In this document: piece after piece, positions 14,507-27,660 of the stretch
How the letters are laid out: each line of letters begins with the position of its first letter
Numbering within the stretch: position 1 is the stretch's first letter
Source of the DNA: Isoetes taiwanensis
Taxonomy: Eukaryota; Streptophyta; Lycopodiopsida; Isoetales; Isoetaceae
Assembly (NCBI GenBank): GCA_021234155.1
Contig: JAJEKV010000103.1
Coordinates: 3,226,001-3,290,000 of the forward strand
DNA: 64,000 nt
Direction: 5' to 3'
Program-made: the position numbers and the translations under genes
Notes under the pieces: generated by a model
Database searches by the model: none
Told to the model about the DNA's origin: nothing
Seen by the model: only the letters and a program-made list of their open reading frames with translations

Positions 14507-15044
14507 CACATGGTGGTTGTTATGTGGAACGGGAAGGGGGAAGCCATTCTTGTTCCACGACGTCAAGGCAAGCTGTTAACCTGATTCTACAGGTTTTGCA
14601 TAGCCATTTGCGATTCTTGATAAGAATGGATTGAAAATCTTCCGGAAGGCAGACCCACTTGCCTTGACGTCTTGTGTAAGGTTGTGTTTGTCATGCCAAG
14701 ATTTGAAAATTTCTTAGGTTCAAGATTACGTAACATCAAAGCCGTTGATGTAACTTGCATCCACGCCGTCCAAATGAAAGCCTGATTTTTAGTGCTGAAA
14801 CCGCGGTGTGCTTTAACACCTCGATCTCCCGCCTGCTGTTTGAACTCATCTTCCCTTGTCTTTTCTGGTCCTTCACTCCGGCGGTCTGTTGGATTGAATG
14901 CGTTATTTGAAGGTACGCCTTTCTATTTTTTCGTTCTCTGTTTCCTGCATTCTTCTGAAGCCCAGAGCCCTGCTACAGATTCAACATTTAGAATCTTAAA
15001 ACAACAAGAAGGTCTACAGCCCTGCTACAGATCTAAGTTTTACC

Positions 15045-17321
15045 ATGGGGGGTTCTCATAGCAGAGAAGGCAATCTAGATTCTTCCGATGAGGAGGAAGA
15101 AGAAGAGGAAGAAGTGGAAGAAGAAGAGGAGGAGGAAGGAGAAGAAGAGGAAGAAAAGGGTTTGCATGTAGTTCATGAATCTGTTGCGGAAATAGGCATG
15201 AAGGAAAGTTTGGATAGTCTGTCTTTGAATGAGAAAGCAGACAGTAAACCTGCTGTGAAAAAACAGGAAAATGTGAATCCGCAGAGCATGAAAAATAAGG
15301 TCAAGCTTTATCACCATCTTGGAGGTAACACGCCCAAGGCAAGATGGGTTGTGGCAGATAAGCTTGTGAATTTTGTTTTCGTGAAAGAAGGAGAAGAAGA
15401 AGACGAGGATGAGGACGATGAAGATGAACGGCAATGCAAGGGAAAACCAGAGTTTAGGAAGTGGCTTCTTAAGGTTGGAAACAGAGTTAGGGCTCGGGTG
15501 GACGACAGGCTTCAGATGAAGTTTTTTGATAATGCTCTCAGGGTTGATTTTGTCTTTCAAGGGGTTTGGGCGATGAAATTTCTGAACCAGCCAGAATATT
15601 TCGCATTCATAGCTGAGTTTCAGAACTATATGTTTGAGAATGCCTACCAGCTCAAGGCCACTCAAGAAAATAAAATGAAGGTATTTGGAAAAGAGTTTAT
15701 GGGCTGGGCTAAGCCGGAAGAAGCAGATGAGTCCATCTGGGATGAATGCCCAGGCAAGGATGAAACCCTTACGAAGGCAAAAGATTTGAAGGAGACTATG
15801 GCAGAGGCATCAACAGGGGGCATCAGAAGCCTTACAATGGGGGCTCTAGATTATAGCTTTTTGGTAAGTGATGCAGGTATAGAATCTTTTAAGAATGGCT
15901 ATGGAGGTGTCAAAAGCAGGGGCATTTCTGTGCAATTAGGGCAAGGAAAATCTGAACCCTGTACGCCCCAAAAGGGGATGCTGATCAGGGGCGAAAGCAA
16001 TATGCTATTGTTAAGTCCTGCAATGGACAAATCTGTCCACCATTCCTCAGGGGTACATCAGCTTGATTTAGAATCTGGCAAGGTTGTAGCAGAATGGAAG
16101 TTTGGTAAAGATGGAACTCCCATTACCATGAGAGATGTAACAAATGATAGCAAGGGCGCCCAGCTAGACCCCTCCCTCTCTACATTTTTAGGTCTGGATG
16201 ATAATAGGCTTTGCAGGTGGGATATGCGCGTAGCGCAGGGTATAGTTCAAGAGATAGACAGCCCTCATCTGAGTTGGGCCGAAGGACATCAGTTTAGCAG
16301 AGGTACTAATTTTCAGTGTTTTGCTTCTAGTGGAGATGGCTGTGTAGTTGTGGGTTCAAGAGATGGCAAGATTAGGCTCTATGGTACTAGCTCAATGCGA
16401 CAAGCCAAGACCGCATTTCCTGGTCTTGGATCTCCAATCACGCATGTTGATGTCACTTTTGATGGGAAGTGGGTATTGGCAACTACTGATACCTATCTTA
16501 TTCTCATTAGCACTATGTTTAAAGATAAGGATGGCAAAACAAAAACTGGTTTTCATGGAAGAATGGGAAATAGGATTGCAGCTCCAAGGTTACTGAAACT
16601 CACTCCTGTGGATTCTCATTTGGCCGGCAAGAATCACAAATTCCGTGGCGGACAGTTCTCTTGGGTAAGTTCCATTCATGCCATTCACTGTTTTCTTGAA
16701 TAGATGACTTTCATGTTCACTTGGCATAAGCAATTTTAGACTATGTAAGATATTCAGTTGCATCTTAAGTTTCTTAGATTCCAAATTAAATTCTTGCTTT
16801 CCTTTTTGTTAATTTGTGGACTCAGGCTTTTAGACTTATAGGATGTATATTTGATTTCTTTTTGTACTGAATTCGTTAATTAGGATTGCTTCTGTTTATA
16901 AAATATCGTTTTACTTTGCAAGCTGATAAAATTTATGCAGTCATTTAGTTTAACTTGTAATTTCTCAACTGCCATTTAAAATCTGCATTGCGATTCTCCA
17001 CAAATACGAGTAAATGTATTCTGAGTGACATAAGCGTATATTCTTTGACAGGTGACAGAGGCAGGCAAGGAAGAGCATAATATGGTGGTTACCGTTGGGA
17101 ATTTCACTGTACTTTGGAACTTTAACAGAGTGAAACAAAGTGATCATGAATGTTACAAAAATGCAACTGGGTTGAAGAGCTGCTATTGTTACAAGATCAT
17201 CCCAAAAGAGGAGTCTATTGTGGACAGCAAATTCATGCATGATAACTTCAACCAATTACGTTCTCCAGAGGCTCCCGTAATAGTGGCGACTCCCAGGAAA
17301 GTGAGCACTTTTAACTTCTAA
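15045..17321 (+). CDS. DEM: DEM/CYPRO4-type protein, VID27 family
   Basis: Two exons, 15045-16664 (540 codons) and 17052-17321 (89 codons plus stop), flank a 387-base phase-0 intron (GTAAGT ... TTTGACAG). The predicted protein has 629 residues. It starts MGGSHSREG, a good N-myristoylation context (Gly2, Ser6), then has acidic Glu-rich runs at about 15-37 and 117-128. A PH-like/VID27 middle part follows (KLYHHLGG at 87, [21 protein letters not shown] at 160-180). The C-terminal half is a VID27-type beta-propeller region, including [12 protein letters not shown] (382-393) and [19 protein letters not shown] (429-447). Exon 2 has the family's conserved end, [13 protein letters not shown] through [17 protein letters not shown]. 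In tomato, loss of DEM disrupts embryo and meristem organisation; the biochemical role is poorly known. The frame is intact, so this is probably functional. Confidence 0.9.
16665..17051 (+). other. Intron of the DEM-like gene
   Basis: Canonical GT-AG borders. Removing it joins ...GGQFSW to VTEAGKEEH..., the order expected for the family. Confidence 0.88.
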
Positions 17322-19129
17322 AACAATTTAAGTTAGCCATTGTACTAATTTTATTACTTTCATCTGATATTATAATTTCAACACTGGAATATACTCCTTA
17401 ATTCACTGCCTTCAATATATTCTGATATTATTTTCAAACCCGTGCGGACGAAGGTTGAGTTGGACTTTGAAACCTGGATTTCATTATGTTCTGTTTCTCC
17501 AGGATCATACGTTTAAACATTCATTCTCAAACCCATTGAGAAAGCGAGAAAATTAAGAGGTTTGCTGGTCCTGGGTGTGCCATACTAACTTTTTATTTGC
17601 CATAAGATTTTGCAATGAATCTACTGCATCCAAAGTTGTAATTGAAGTTTCTCAAGTTGGACGTACATGTTTAATTGCTGTCAATTGTCATTTGCTGAGC
17701 AGCGAGCCTTTTAATCTGAAAATTTTATTGGAAAGCTAGACAAGGAATGAATATCTTAGTTTATCTACTGTGCTGTTAGTAAAATTCCATCTCTTTGGCT
17801 TTAAGAAGTCTTTTGGAGCATAATAATGTATTTTAAAAAAGTATAAATCACAAGGAGATAAACAAATGAATGCCTATATTTTTAGTATGCAAACTTCTTT
17901 AACATTCTTCCCAATTCTAACATATCATGCATATTTGGATGTTGTTAACCTTCAAAATCATCACATCCAAGGCCAAGAAAATAAAACTTGATGAGAATTG
18001 GATGTTATGGAATCCTCCAACATTTTTGGTACCAACCAACATTTTTTGGCATATTCCTCTTTGCCCACATGGTAAAAGGCATCATTGCAGCGATTGATTA
18101 TTCCATTGGGTTTCTGTGACCTTTGGCAAAATTTATGTGGAAAGATGTGTGCATTGTATTCTTGTGGGAATTATATTGTTTCCAAACTATGATAATGCCT
18201 TATGTTCCTTAACATACAACCATATAATGGCCTTGAAATGACTATTATGATGTGCCTCGAATGTATATATGCTCATGTTGTATAAATACAGAAAATCCTC
18301 TTTCTCAAGGACAAATATCACCAAGGAAGCCCTCTCTGTCTGACTCTGACCACTTATGATGGCCTACGGAAGTGTGATTGGTCCATTCCTCCTTTGGGAC
18401 AATCCTATAATGCAGAAGCCTACATCCATGTTAGCACACAACAATAATACAATTATGCCAACATGGGTGGTCCATCCATCATCTCAAGACACAACAATAA
18501 ACATGCATAATGCAACATAAAAAAAGTTTCCTATCTTGAATTTAGACTCAAGGGGTTCATTAATGGTCAAGACTGTCGGATGACAACAGATAGAGTTATG
18601 ATAATAGCACTAGCTGGTATAGAATATTAGTGGGCTCTTATGTATAGGCCAAAACTAATAGGAATTATAGGGAATCTAGCTAGGTGCATCTGTACATCTA
18701 CAAGCCTCTAGGCCTCTACCCCCTTTTCCCAAGCACAAGAGGTGCAGATTCTAACAATATAGAACCAACTAAAATAGCATAATTGGAGAATCGACATAAC
18801 AGACTCTAAGATCCATCTAATCATACGAGGGTCAATACCTTACAATGAATCAACTTAATCTACTCTCATATGTTTCCCGACTAGAGTTGTTCTCCAATGG
18901 GTGTCTACATCTTCCTAAACTACTAGGGTTGCTTCTTAGGTTCTGGTTCTGTCCCAATTTCGAATTAGGGTTTAGGGTCAATGGGGTTGGTTAGGCTGCA
19001 TATGGCAAGCTCCACTTGACTAATCGATTTTCGGCTAAGTGGCACTCCAAAGAGGGATAACTAGCAGTAAGGCAAAGGGTTGGGGGAGTTTTTGGATCAT
19101 TACGATATAATATAATTATAATGGGGAAT
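17322..19129. other. Intergenic, no gene recognised
   Basis: AT-rich sequence after the DEM-like stop codon. It includes the gene's presumed 3' UTR. No open frame, repeat family or RNA gene was identified. Confidence 0.6.
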
Positions 19130-19580
19130 AATTATTATGACATAACATATCCTGCAGCTTATGAGAGGATGTACTGGGCATGTTTAAGAGGTCAGCATAT
19201 TCTGTACTGTAAATTGAATTTTGCTAAAGCCTATGATAGTGTTGATTGGAATTTCCTGCAAAAATGTCTTCTGGCATTGGGATTTGGAGAGTTGTTTACT
19301 AGGGATGTTATGAAGCTCCATCTTTCTGCTCGGTCTACTGTGCTTTTCCAAGGAGAACCTTCGGCTGTGTTTGCTGTAGGTAGCGGAGTTCGTCAAGGAT
19401 GTCCCCTTGCTCCATTATTGTTCACTATTGTGGCAGAGGTCTTGTCACAACTATTCTCTTCTGCTACGCAAGATGGCGTAATTCATGGTTTGACTATGGG
19501 GGATGGATCTCAAGAAGTATGTAATCAGTATGATGATGACACATTTCTCTTTCTAATGGCTGAGGATGATAATCTCAGAA
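19130..19580 (+). mobile_element. L1-type LINE fragment, RT palm
   Basis: An open stretch reads YCKLNFAKAYDSVDWNFL (first catalytic Asp motif), GVRQGCPLAPLLFTIVAEVL and NQYDDDTFLFLMAEDD. The last should be YADD, so Ala has become Asp in the catalytic box. The fragment stops abruptly near 19580, where the sequence becomes the antisense of another LINE. Both ends of the element are missing. Confidence 0.85.
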
Positions 19581-22434
19581 TAGATGCCCAGGCCACCTGC
19601 AGCTTTGGGCCGCACACATTTCCACCACGCGACCTTGACGACCGCCCCTTCCTCATTACTTCCCCAGACGAAGTTACGGATCATAAAGGAAATTTCCTGG
19701 ATCTTGCTTTCTAGCGCCAGGATGATAGACGCCATATAAACATGTGTTGAGCATAAAACGGACTTCGCTACTGTGATTCTGCCGGCCATGGGAAGTTTTC
19801 CCCCCTTCCACCAATTAAGGTGCCGATGCAGTCCTACCAAAATGTCTTCCCAAATACTAGCGGCCGAAATGTCGATGCCGAACGGGATACCTAAGAGCCT
19901 CATGTGCCCTATGGCTGCATTCACCAAGGAAATTGGGACAAAACCACGGGCATGGGGGCTCTGCTGACGGCCACAACGCTGAGCACTTCGTCCAATTCAT
20001 TAGGCAGCCTGAGGCAATCGAGAATGTGTCCAGAAGCTCCTTCGTGTTTAACAAATTCCTTTCATCAGCCCGTAATAACAGAAAGGAATCATCGGCGTAC
20101 TGATTACCAATCTGTTGTGACCCGTCTGCCATCCTTAACCGCTCTATAACACCCGCCTCCACTGCCGAGGTCAGCAACTGCGAGAGGGCTTCTGCAACAA
20201 TGGTGAAAAGGTAGGGCGCCAAAGGACATCCCTGGCGAACTCCACGTCCCACACTAAAGATCGGCGATGACTCGCCATGACAGAGCACGGTGGCTCTGGC
20301 GGACGTTCAGAGTTTCAGAGCTACTGCTATAAAGCTCTCACCACACCCAAGGGCTAACATCATCCTCTCCAGAAAATTCCAACGAACACTATCGTAGGTT
20401 TTTGCAAAATCCAGCTTCAAATACATTATCTGCTGCCCTGTTTTGCGCGCCCAATGAATACCCTCGAATGCCACCGCGACGTTATTAAGAATGTGCCTAC
20501 CCGGGATGAAGCCAGATTGCATGGGACTAATAATCTCCTTGAGGACAACTTGAAGTCTGAGCGACAGGGCCTTTGTATACTGCTGACAAAAGCGTAATCG
20601 GGCGCCAATCAGAAATGGTGGATGGCTACTTCACCTTCGGAATTAACGAAATGCATCCAGTGTTGAGTCTATAATCTAGCGCTTCTGCCCGAAACAGATC
20701 TTGATAAGCTGCAACACCGAGTCTCCTACTCACTCCCAATACTCTTGGAAGAACTCCACAGGAATGCCATCTAGACCATGGCATTTATGAGGGGCCAAGG
20801 CACGACAAGCTTCCTCAAGGTCTTGCTTTGTGAGTGGGAGCTGCAATGCCTGCCTCCTATCCGCTTATACCTTACATGACACCCTACTGAACACAATCTC
20901 CTCCATAATATCGGTGTAGGGATATCTCTTTTCCTGGAAAAACATAGAGAAATGCTAAAAAGCAGCCCGTTTAATATCAACAGGCGAATGCAGAACCCGG
21001 CCATCAGGCAATGCCAAAGACAACATTGAGGCTGCGTATTTCTTCTTACGTGCAGCCCTGGAGAACATGCAAGAGTTGGTGTCCCCTTCCGTAGCCACGT
21101 GACCCCCGCCTTCACCCTTGCCTAGGCGGCCCTCTTGGACTCGTCAGCTACAATGAGACGCAGTATCTCATTCTCCCGCACACCATCAGACGGCTGAGAT
21201 CTGAGGGTTTCTAGCTCACGGTACAAAGCCTCTAACGCCTGCATTCTTGTCGTACTCTCCGACTTCCCCACGACTTGGCAAATGCCTTGACCTCAGCCAG
21301 GGCCTTCACCATTCCTGACATCCACCAGATCTGCTGACATCCCCAGGAGAAATCAGCATCCTTCAGGTAACCCGTGTTTAACTTGAACACTGTGCACGCC
21401 GGCCTGACTGCACACGGAAATCAACTGAGAAAAATGGTCAGAGACCGCGGTGGACAAAATGTTCTCCTGCTTGAGCATGCCAGGTCCGATGCTAGAGTAT
21501 TGACATAGCATCTGTCATGCCGGGTATACGCCCGCCCCGCCCCGTCCACTGATTACACCAAATAAATGTGGAGTCGCCCGATGACTCTGCCAAATGCAGG
21601 GAATCTAACAGCGTTAGCCATTGCTCCCGCTCAAAACCCTGTACCACTTCCGCTCCTCTGGCACACCTATCATGATTAGTCTCAACCATGTTGAAATCAC
21701 CCAACAATAGCCAGGCCACCCCGGCCCCCAGATTGTGCCTCGGCGACACCCACAATGCCCCTCGTTGCCGCGCACTATTGTGGGCATAGACGTTCACAAT
21801 CCCTCACTCGTGCGAACCCTCCTGCCACTTGATGATGACCCATCTGCCCCAACGGTCGGCAAGGGTAAAAGTCACCTGCACGTGCATCTTCCACGCAATG
21901 GCGGACCCACCTTTAGAAGACCCAGAGGTGGCAACATCGGCAGCGTATTGCGGGCCAAACATGTCCAACAGCGCTCCGGTGTCACCCTTGTGAATTTATG
22001 TTCTTGGAGGCATAAGATATCTGGATCCATCTTCCGAACGACCAGCGCTACTCTCGTTCTCTTACTGGACGACGAGCGAATCCTTCGGACATTCCGTCTC
22101 AAAATCTTCTTGTCCATAAATACTACTGGGAAGAGGGGTTCTTACGCTGCTTTTTCTTCCGCCCCTGTCGTGCCGGCGAAGCCGGACCATGATCTGAGTC
22201 ATATGGCACAAGAGCGAGCGGATTATCAGTGAGAGTGACATCAGTGGCAAAATCCACCTCGTCTGCCCATGAACGAACCCGCGCCACCTTGTCCAGTGCC
22301 ATCGGCTCCGAAGAGCCTTGGGTGGACACTGCATCAGATTCTGACGGCTGCACCGCCTGATCACGTGTCGGACCCGAGTCCAAGTGTTGGGGCTGCTGCT
22401 GCTCCACCAACTCCTGAAGCTTCAGCAGCTGCAA
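19577..22434 (-). mobile_element. L1-type LINE, near full ORF2 but frameshifted
   Basis: Read from right to left. An ORF1-like tail with a basic KKKQRKN end lies at 22434-22123. The endonuclease start (MDPDILCLQEHKF, about 22030) and GDFNMVETNHDRC (about 21690) follow. Next comes an RT lead-in, then MQSGFIPGRHILNN and YLKLDFAKTYDSVRWNFL (20522-20307). GVRQGCPLAPYLFTIVAEAL and NQYADDSFLL lie at 20288-19857, and a thumb/linker ending GSNEEGAVVKVAWWKCVRPK at 19927-19580. The catalytic YADD is intact, but several frameshifts and stops break the ORF. GC content is clearly higher than the surroundings, which suggests a younger or different origin. Confidence 0.88.
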
Positions 22435-22923
22435 TTATGATTGGTGTTTAAGATATGATTGCATATCTGCCTAAGGAATATCTTAATACACACATTGTAT
22501 TGGCCAGTGCTCGAAAAGCATCTAAAGATAGATGCGTCAGATGCATAGATCTAAAGCATCGAAACATCTAGACTTTTAGATGCGGATAAGATACGTCTTG
22601 TAAAAGTAAAAATTCTCCTAAATCTATAACAGCCTTGCCTTGATCATCATATCCATTGTTACCTACCTCAATACCTCGAAAACAAATTAGATCATTAGAG
22701 CAACAACTCTCGATAGATCAAAAACTGTTTTCATGTTTTCAACTCAATAAGCGGCATAGTTTTCAGCACAATTAAAGACTATCATTATACCATATAGTAT
22801 AGACTATAGACTTACGGATTACATAACCTTCCAAAACTGTTATGCTCTGTTTATTAGAAGACCAAAGTTGAAAAGCTCAATAAACCTCTGTTTTCCTTCA
22901 GCTAAATAAACCTCTGTTTTCAG
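22435..22923. other. Intergenic, no gene recognised
   Basis: AT-rich spacer between LINE fragments. Nothing identifiable. Confidence 0.6.
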
Positions 22924-23553
22924 GGCCCGATGGTCTCCCTGACGAATTTTTCATTAAGGCCTGGCCTATTCTTGGTGATAGCATCACCTCTGTTTTCAGA
23001 ACCAGATGGTCTCCCTGTCGATTTTTTCATTAAGGTCTGGCCTGGCCAATGAATTCAGAGATCAGAAGTGCATGGATGCCAGAATTAACACTAGCTTCAT
23101 CATGTTGATTCCTAAGATCGATATGCCCATCTCCTTCTCGGATTACAGGCCTATATCATTATCCAATGTGATCTACAAGCTGATTTCTGGTACTATAGCC
23201 AGGAGGCTCAAACCTGTGCTGGACAAAATTATCAGTTCCTCTCAGGTAGCGTATCTTAAGGACAGATTTATCCTTGATAATGTGGTGACAGCCATTCTTG
23301 GGCTAAATTGGGCCAAGGATCCTAAGCAGGATATAGCCCTCATCAAGCTCGATATTACCAAAGTTTTCGATACTGTAAGTTGGAGCTTCCTTTTTAAGTG
23401 TTGCAGTGCCCTGGGCTTCTCCAACAAGGTAATTCTTATTTTTAAAGCTATTCTTATTGATTCTAGATCCTCGGTCCTGATCAACAAGGAGTGTAGTCCC
23501 TTCTTCCCCCTGAAAAGAAGAGTTAAGTAGGGATGTCCACTTGTCCCCTTCCT
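22924..23553 (+). mobile_element. L1-type LINE fragment, start of the RT domain
   Basis: GPDGLPDEFFIKAWPILGD at about 22924 and an open stretch from 23082 (FIMLIPKIDMPISFSDYRPISL, QVAYLKDRFILDNVV, LIKLDITKVFDTVSWSFL) are classic plant LINE RT motifs. The first about 60 bases are imperfectly duplicated (22924-22985 and 22987-23041). A stop sits before the GCPL motif. The right end joins the segmental repeat at 23554. Confidence 0.85.
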
Positions 23554-24527
23554 TACACAAAATTTACCCCCTAGCCAAACCTTTTCTATAAATGGACATG
23601 ACGGACAAAAAATAGTACACCATCGATGGAACAACAATAAACAAAGGTGAAACCACCCTACATTGATGCCAGCTTACGTCTCTCTCTCAAAATTTGGACG
23701 ATGGCAGTTATTGTAAATTTATGATTCTAATTTATGCCAAATATTGAAGTTAATCTATCCCTACGTGTGGCAGGATGGTTAAATCCAAGGTATCATGTCT
23801 CAGAGAACAAATTAGTGCATGGGAGCTATTTGCTACTAAGGCATTTCACGAAGACCTCTTCAACGGAATGTTTGACAAAATGTTGTTACGAATAAAGAAT
23901 GAACATGGGACAACAAGTATTAAATGCTCATTTAGTGCAAAGAAACTTGGTCTGAGCCAATCTGTATCTTGTTTTTCCTTTGATTGAACGTGAACACTTT
24001 GAAATTAACTGGAGGGCAGTAAAGAACTGTGAAACAGCTACTAGATTATTTGAAAATACGTGCAATGTCAATAGAGGAAGCAGTTCAAATTATCAAAGTA
24101 AAAGGGGCTGGAGACAACATGTGTCTTAGTGGATCTATCTGAGATGAAGGATTTTGTTATTGTTACACAGCTCTACCATACTGGGAGGATCTTCTGTATA
24201 CAAGGTATTTCTGATGAAAATGCGACCTCTTAATTCCCAGATAACTCTTTTGCAACATATACAAAATGGAAGAGCACTAAAGTTTACACTACAACCTCTT
24301 TTAATGGCAAAACAGCCACGTAAGCCGCACCATCATAGAAGGATATGGATGATGAATGTGGCAGGACTAGAATGCAGATGCAGTTGTAGCACTTCCAGGT
24401 CTCTTTCGCTTCTGTCTCAGAGACAATTTAGTTTTAGACTACCACCTGCAATTCCTTTCAGACGAGCCTTTGCAGCAGCGACATCCCGGATGGACATGTT
24501 TTCGATTGAATGTAAAGTTCCTGAAGG

Positions 24528-25340
24528 ATGCTGACTTTCAGGAAGGTTGTAAGAACATTTGAACAACTGCCTTCAATTGATGTCGAGGCATGCCTGGCAT
24601 ATTGGATGCAACTGCGACGGTCAAAGGCTTTACCAAGCAGTGGGGCCGAGAGTCTGCAGCAGCAGATCGCACTTTACTGGACACCTTGTATCAGAACCTG
24701 CTCCATTCTCGACAGGAACTCCTTCCAGGTATTCATGATCGAGATATTCTGGCACAAATCCAAGCATTAGAGGAGGAGCAAATCCAGCATGCAAAGACGA
24801 AGGCAGGTCTATAATGGTTTCGTTATGGAGACTGTTGTACAGGCTTCTTTTTCCGTGTGGCTAAGAGGTGTTGCATGACATCGACTATGTCTTCATTGCT
24901 TTTGCCAGATGCATTGGTGCTAACAGAATCAACAGAACTCAAACAATATCTGCATAATCACTTTCAGACATTTTTTCAGTCAGAAATGCGAGATGCAGTT
25001 TTGTCTAGGATCTCATCTCTGACGAGCAGCACATATCAATAGAGGCGGCTATGACAGCTGATGATTTTGGTTTGGCAGTAATTGAACTGAAAAGAGGCAA
25101 ATGCCCAGGTTTGGACGTTTTGCCAATTGAGTTCTTCCAGGAGTATTGGAAATGGTTGGAGCCAGATGTGTATGATGATTTCTGTGACTTTCGGCAGTCC
25201 TCTGCTTTGAATAGAATTCTAAAGACAGGTGCCATCTCACTCATCCCCAAGGTCAAAGATTCTCAGACTATTTCAGACTGGCGACCTATCACCTTATTGT
25301 CATCTGTATATAAGATCTTTGGCAAGGCTTTTACATAGTG
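24528..25340 (+). mobile_element. LINE ORF2 linker and RT start, decayed (in copy A)
   Basis: A frame with IQALEEEQIQHAKTKAGL, then WFRYGD..FFFRVAK, corresponds to the linker before the RT in L1-type elements. An open stretch at 25051-25338 reads VIELKRGKCPGLDVLPIEFF and GAISLIPKVKD.DWRPITLLSSVYK, the RT fingers. Stops separate the parts and the catalytic palm is absent. Confidence 0.8.
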
Positions 25341-25848
25341 GGTGAAGGATGCAGATATTCAGAGGTCACTTACCCTAATTTCTAAGACTTGGAAACATCA
25401 TCGTTTTTTAGCATGTGCAGTATCAACCATGAGATCTAATGGAAATTATATTACCAAGATAAAAGCAGCAAATTTATAGGTGTCTAGCATAGCAACTAGG
25501 GTAACCTTGTCCGGTCTGAATCCAAAATAACACAAGGCCTTCCTTATGTCAATACTGCTGAGAATATGACCAATCACTAGTAGTAATTTGACAAACTTTT
25601 TTCAAGTAACCATGCGTAGCAATTCCATAAAAATATGTTGGGCTCATTTATGTCTTGAAGACAAGACATGCTGCGGGGAGAGCTCTGCATCTGCCATACT
25701 TTGCGTTAAAAGGACACTAAGTTGTCTACCTTTCTCTATTCTAATGATAACTTGAGCATGCATGCACTTACCTCCTGCAGCCTTCTTCAATATCAAAATC
25801 TTGAGGTTCTTCCATAGAAAGACTTGCAAACTTCCCAATTCCCGCTAG

Positions 25849-26142
25849 AGCACAGGTGGCTCAATTAGTAACAAAAAGCTAAGTGTAATCCTTTAACAAT
25901 TCCTATATACGATTTTAGAAACCCACGAAATGCGGGCCAAAATTTTGGCTAAATCTATGACTTCCTAACAAAGAGTGAGCAAGCCTTAGACAGACAGACA
26001 GATAGACAGACAGACGGACGGACAGAGGACAGACAGACGTACGTAATGCCACATTGGCAACATCCATGAGGACATATGGCGGCCCCCCAGAGACTTGAAC
26101 ACAAGATCTCTTAATTGCTAACCCATTGGCGCAAAAAAAAAA
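25849..26142 (-). mobile_element. Probable SINE or tRNA-derived repeat (in copy A)
   Basis: On the minus strand GTTCAAGTCTC (26100-26090) matches a pol III B box. TGGGTTAGCAA (26125-26115) is an A-box-like match, but the spacing is shorter than in a tRNA. The other end (25849 onward, plus strand, GGTGGCTCAATTAG) also resembles a tRNA 5' half, so this may be two SINE pieces head to head. A GACA-rich simple repeat lies between (about 25990-26040) and an A-rich run follows at 26134. The same element recurs at 31910-32310. Confidence 0.45.
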
Positions 26143-27660
26143 AGAAAAAAAAAGAGAAAAAGAAAAAGCACTTTTTGGATCTTCGATTTTGCAACGCCAA
26201 TGTGGAAAATCAAATGCCAAATATGCAGTTATTCTAGATTCATCGTGTAGCTCAGCAGATATTCAAATGATCACATATGTGTTCTTAGAGAAATGATATT
26301 TATTTTTTTCTAGTGTCAAACACTTAGAGCTGCTCCTTTTGTAAGTTTTTTTTTTTCCATTTTGCGTGCTTTGGTGCATCAATAGTTCATGAACTGTAGT
26401 ATGGACTATGGAGATTATCTGTGGCTTTGATATTGGCCAAGGCATTCCATATCGTGGTCTGGCCTGGGCATAGATGGAGGACAACAGCCTTGGTTTCTGC
26501 TTCTGCTATGTGCAAAAGAGAAACAAAATGAGAAATGGCAAGATTTATTAAAACCCCTTTCTAAAGAGAAACCATCTTTCGGTTCTAATTATTGAATTTG
26601 CAGTTGTAGTTTAATGACTATAATCAGCTATGCTTTAGGTACCAAATCACAAAAGTTGTTTGCAGATGCAAAAGCCGAGGCCCAGAAATATCTAAAGGCA
26701 TTCAAAATTTAGTAGTCAAACTTTAACACCCACTTTTGCAAATGTTGACAATAAAGATGTATTACTATCGCTCACAGCGTTGAATATTTCCATGCAGGAT
26801 CCCTGCAATTGTTCAACAAAAGTAAATAGTCAGGAAAAACAAAGAAGCACATGGAGACAAGATATACGTCCTTCAAACTCTTTCTACCAGCTACTAACTA
26901 AATAATGCAATAGTACTTCTGCCACTGGTCAAAAATTAGAGACAATAATTATAATTGCAGCAACTGTTGCAACGACATTCTTCCGGAACATCATAACACT
27001 AGGTGATTCAAACATGCAAGAAAAATGAGACAAAATTGCTTTTCATCAATCTCACATTATGAACAGTTATGTATAATCTATTCTGTTCCTTGCTAGCATA
27101 TTGTACGTTGAGCTATTTATATTGATGTACCATAAATATTAAATTCATCAAATTCATCGATAGGACTATTCCCATCGTGCAAGCCTACGTAGTTGGATAA
27201 TGAATTTCTTTAATTGAAAGAATGTCAAACTAATCCTTAATTATGGTATTATTTTAGCGGTTGCTATCTAACCATGTTATTTTGGTCCCCTACAAACTTA
27301 GCTGCAATTTTCAATATGCAATCCAGCTTAACATGTAACCCTTGAAATGGTAATCATGTAATACTCAAGGAAGCCATCAAAGGTCAAGAGTGCACTCGAA
27401 CTCAATGTACAAACTCATGTTATGTATATATTAAAAGGAGATGTCCTCTATTATTATCGGATGTTTTTATCTTGTTTTATGGACCATTGATCTGGGGAAT
27501 ATTCTCAGATGAAGGGCCTCTAATTTTTTTATACGTGAATCCCACGAAAGTTTCAATGGTGCCCTCTGAAATTAACAAATAGTATGTCACAAAATATCTA
27601 CAATCCAAAGCTTTGCAGCACAATTTCTTGTCAGAAGATAGCAAAAGCAAAGAAAGGAAG

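Larger units (their letters stand above)
23555..27660 (+). repeat. Segmental repeat, copy A
   Basis: This 4.1-kb stretch is repeated at 29695-33222 plus 40393-41030 with only a few per cent difference, and partly in inverted orientation at 45886-60220. It contains LINE-derived coding debris, a SINE-like element and flanking non-coding sequence. Compared with copy B it lacks the 7.2-kb block at 33223-40392 and keeps about 87 bases that copy B lost near 31480. Confidence 0.9.

Noticed and set aside
15075-15665. 196-codon minus-strand frame
   Set aside because: It lies opposite the DEM-like exon 1 and is caused by its GAA-rich acidic runs.
26082-26132. tRNA gene on the minus strand
   Set aside because: B-box-like and A-box-like motifs are present, but no cloverleaf with acceptor and anticodon stems can be folded; it fits a SINE head better.
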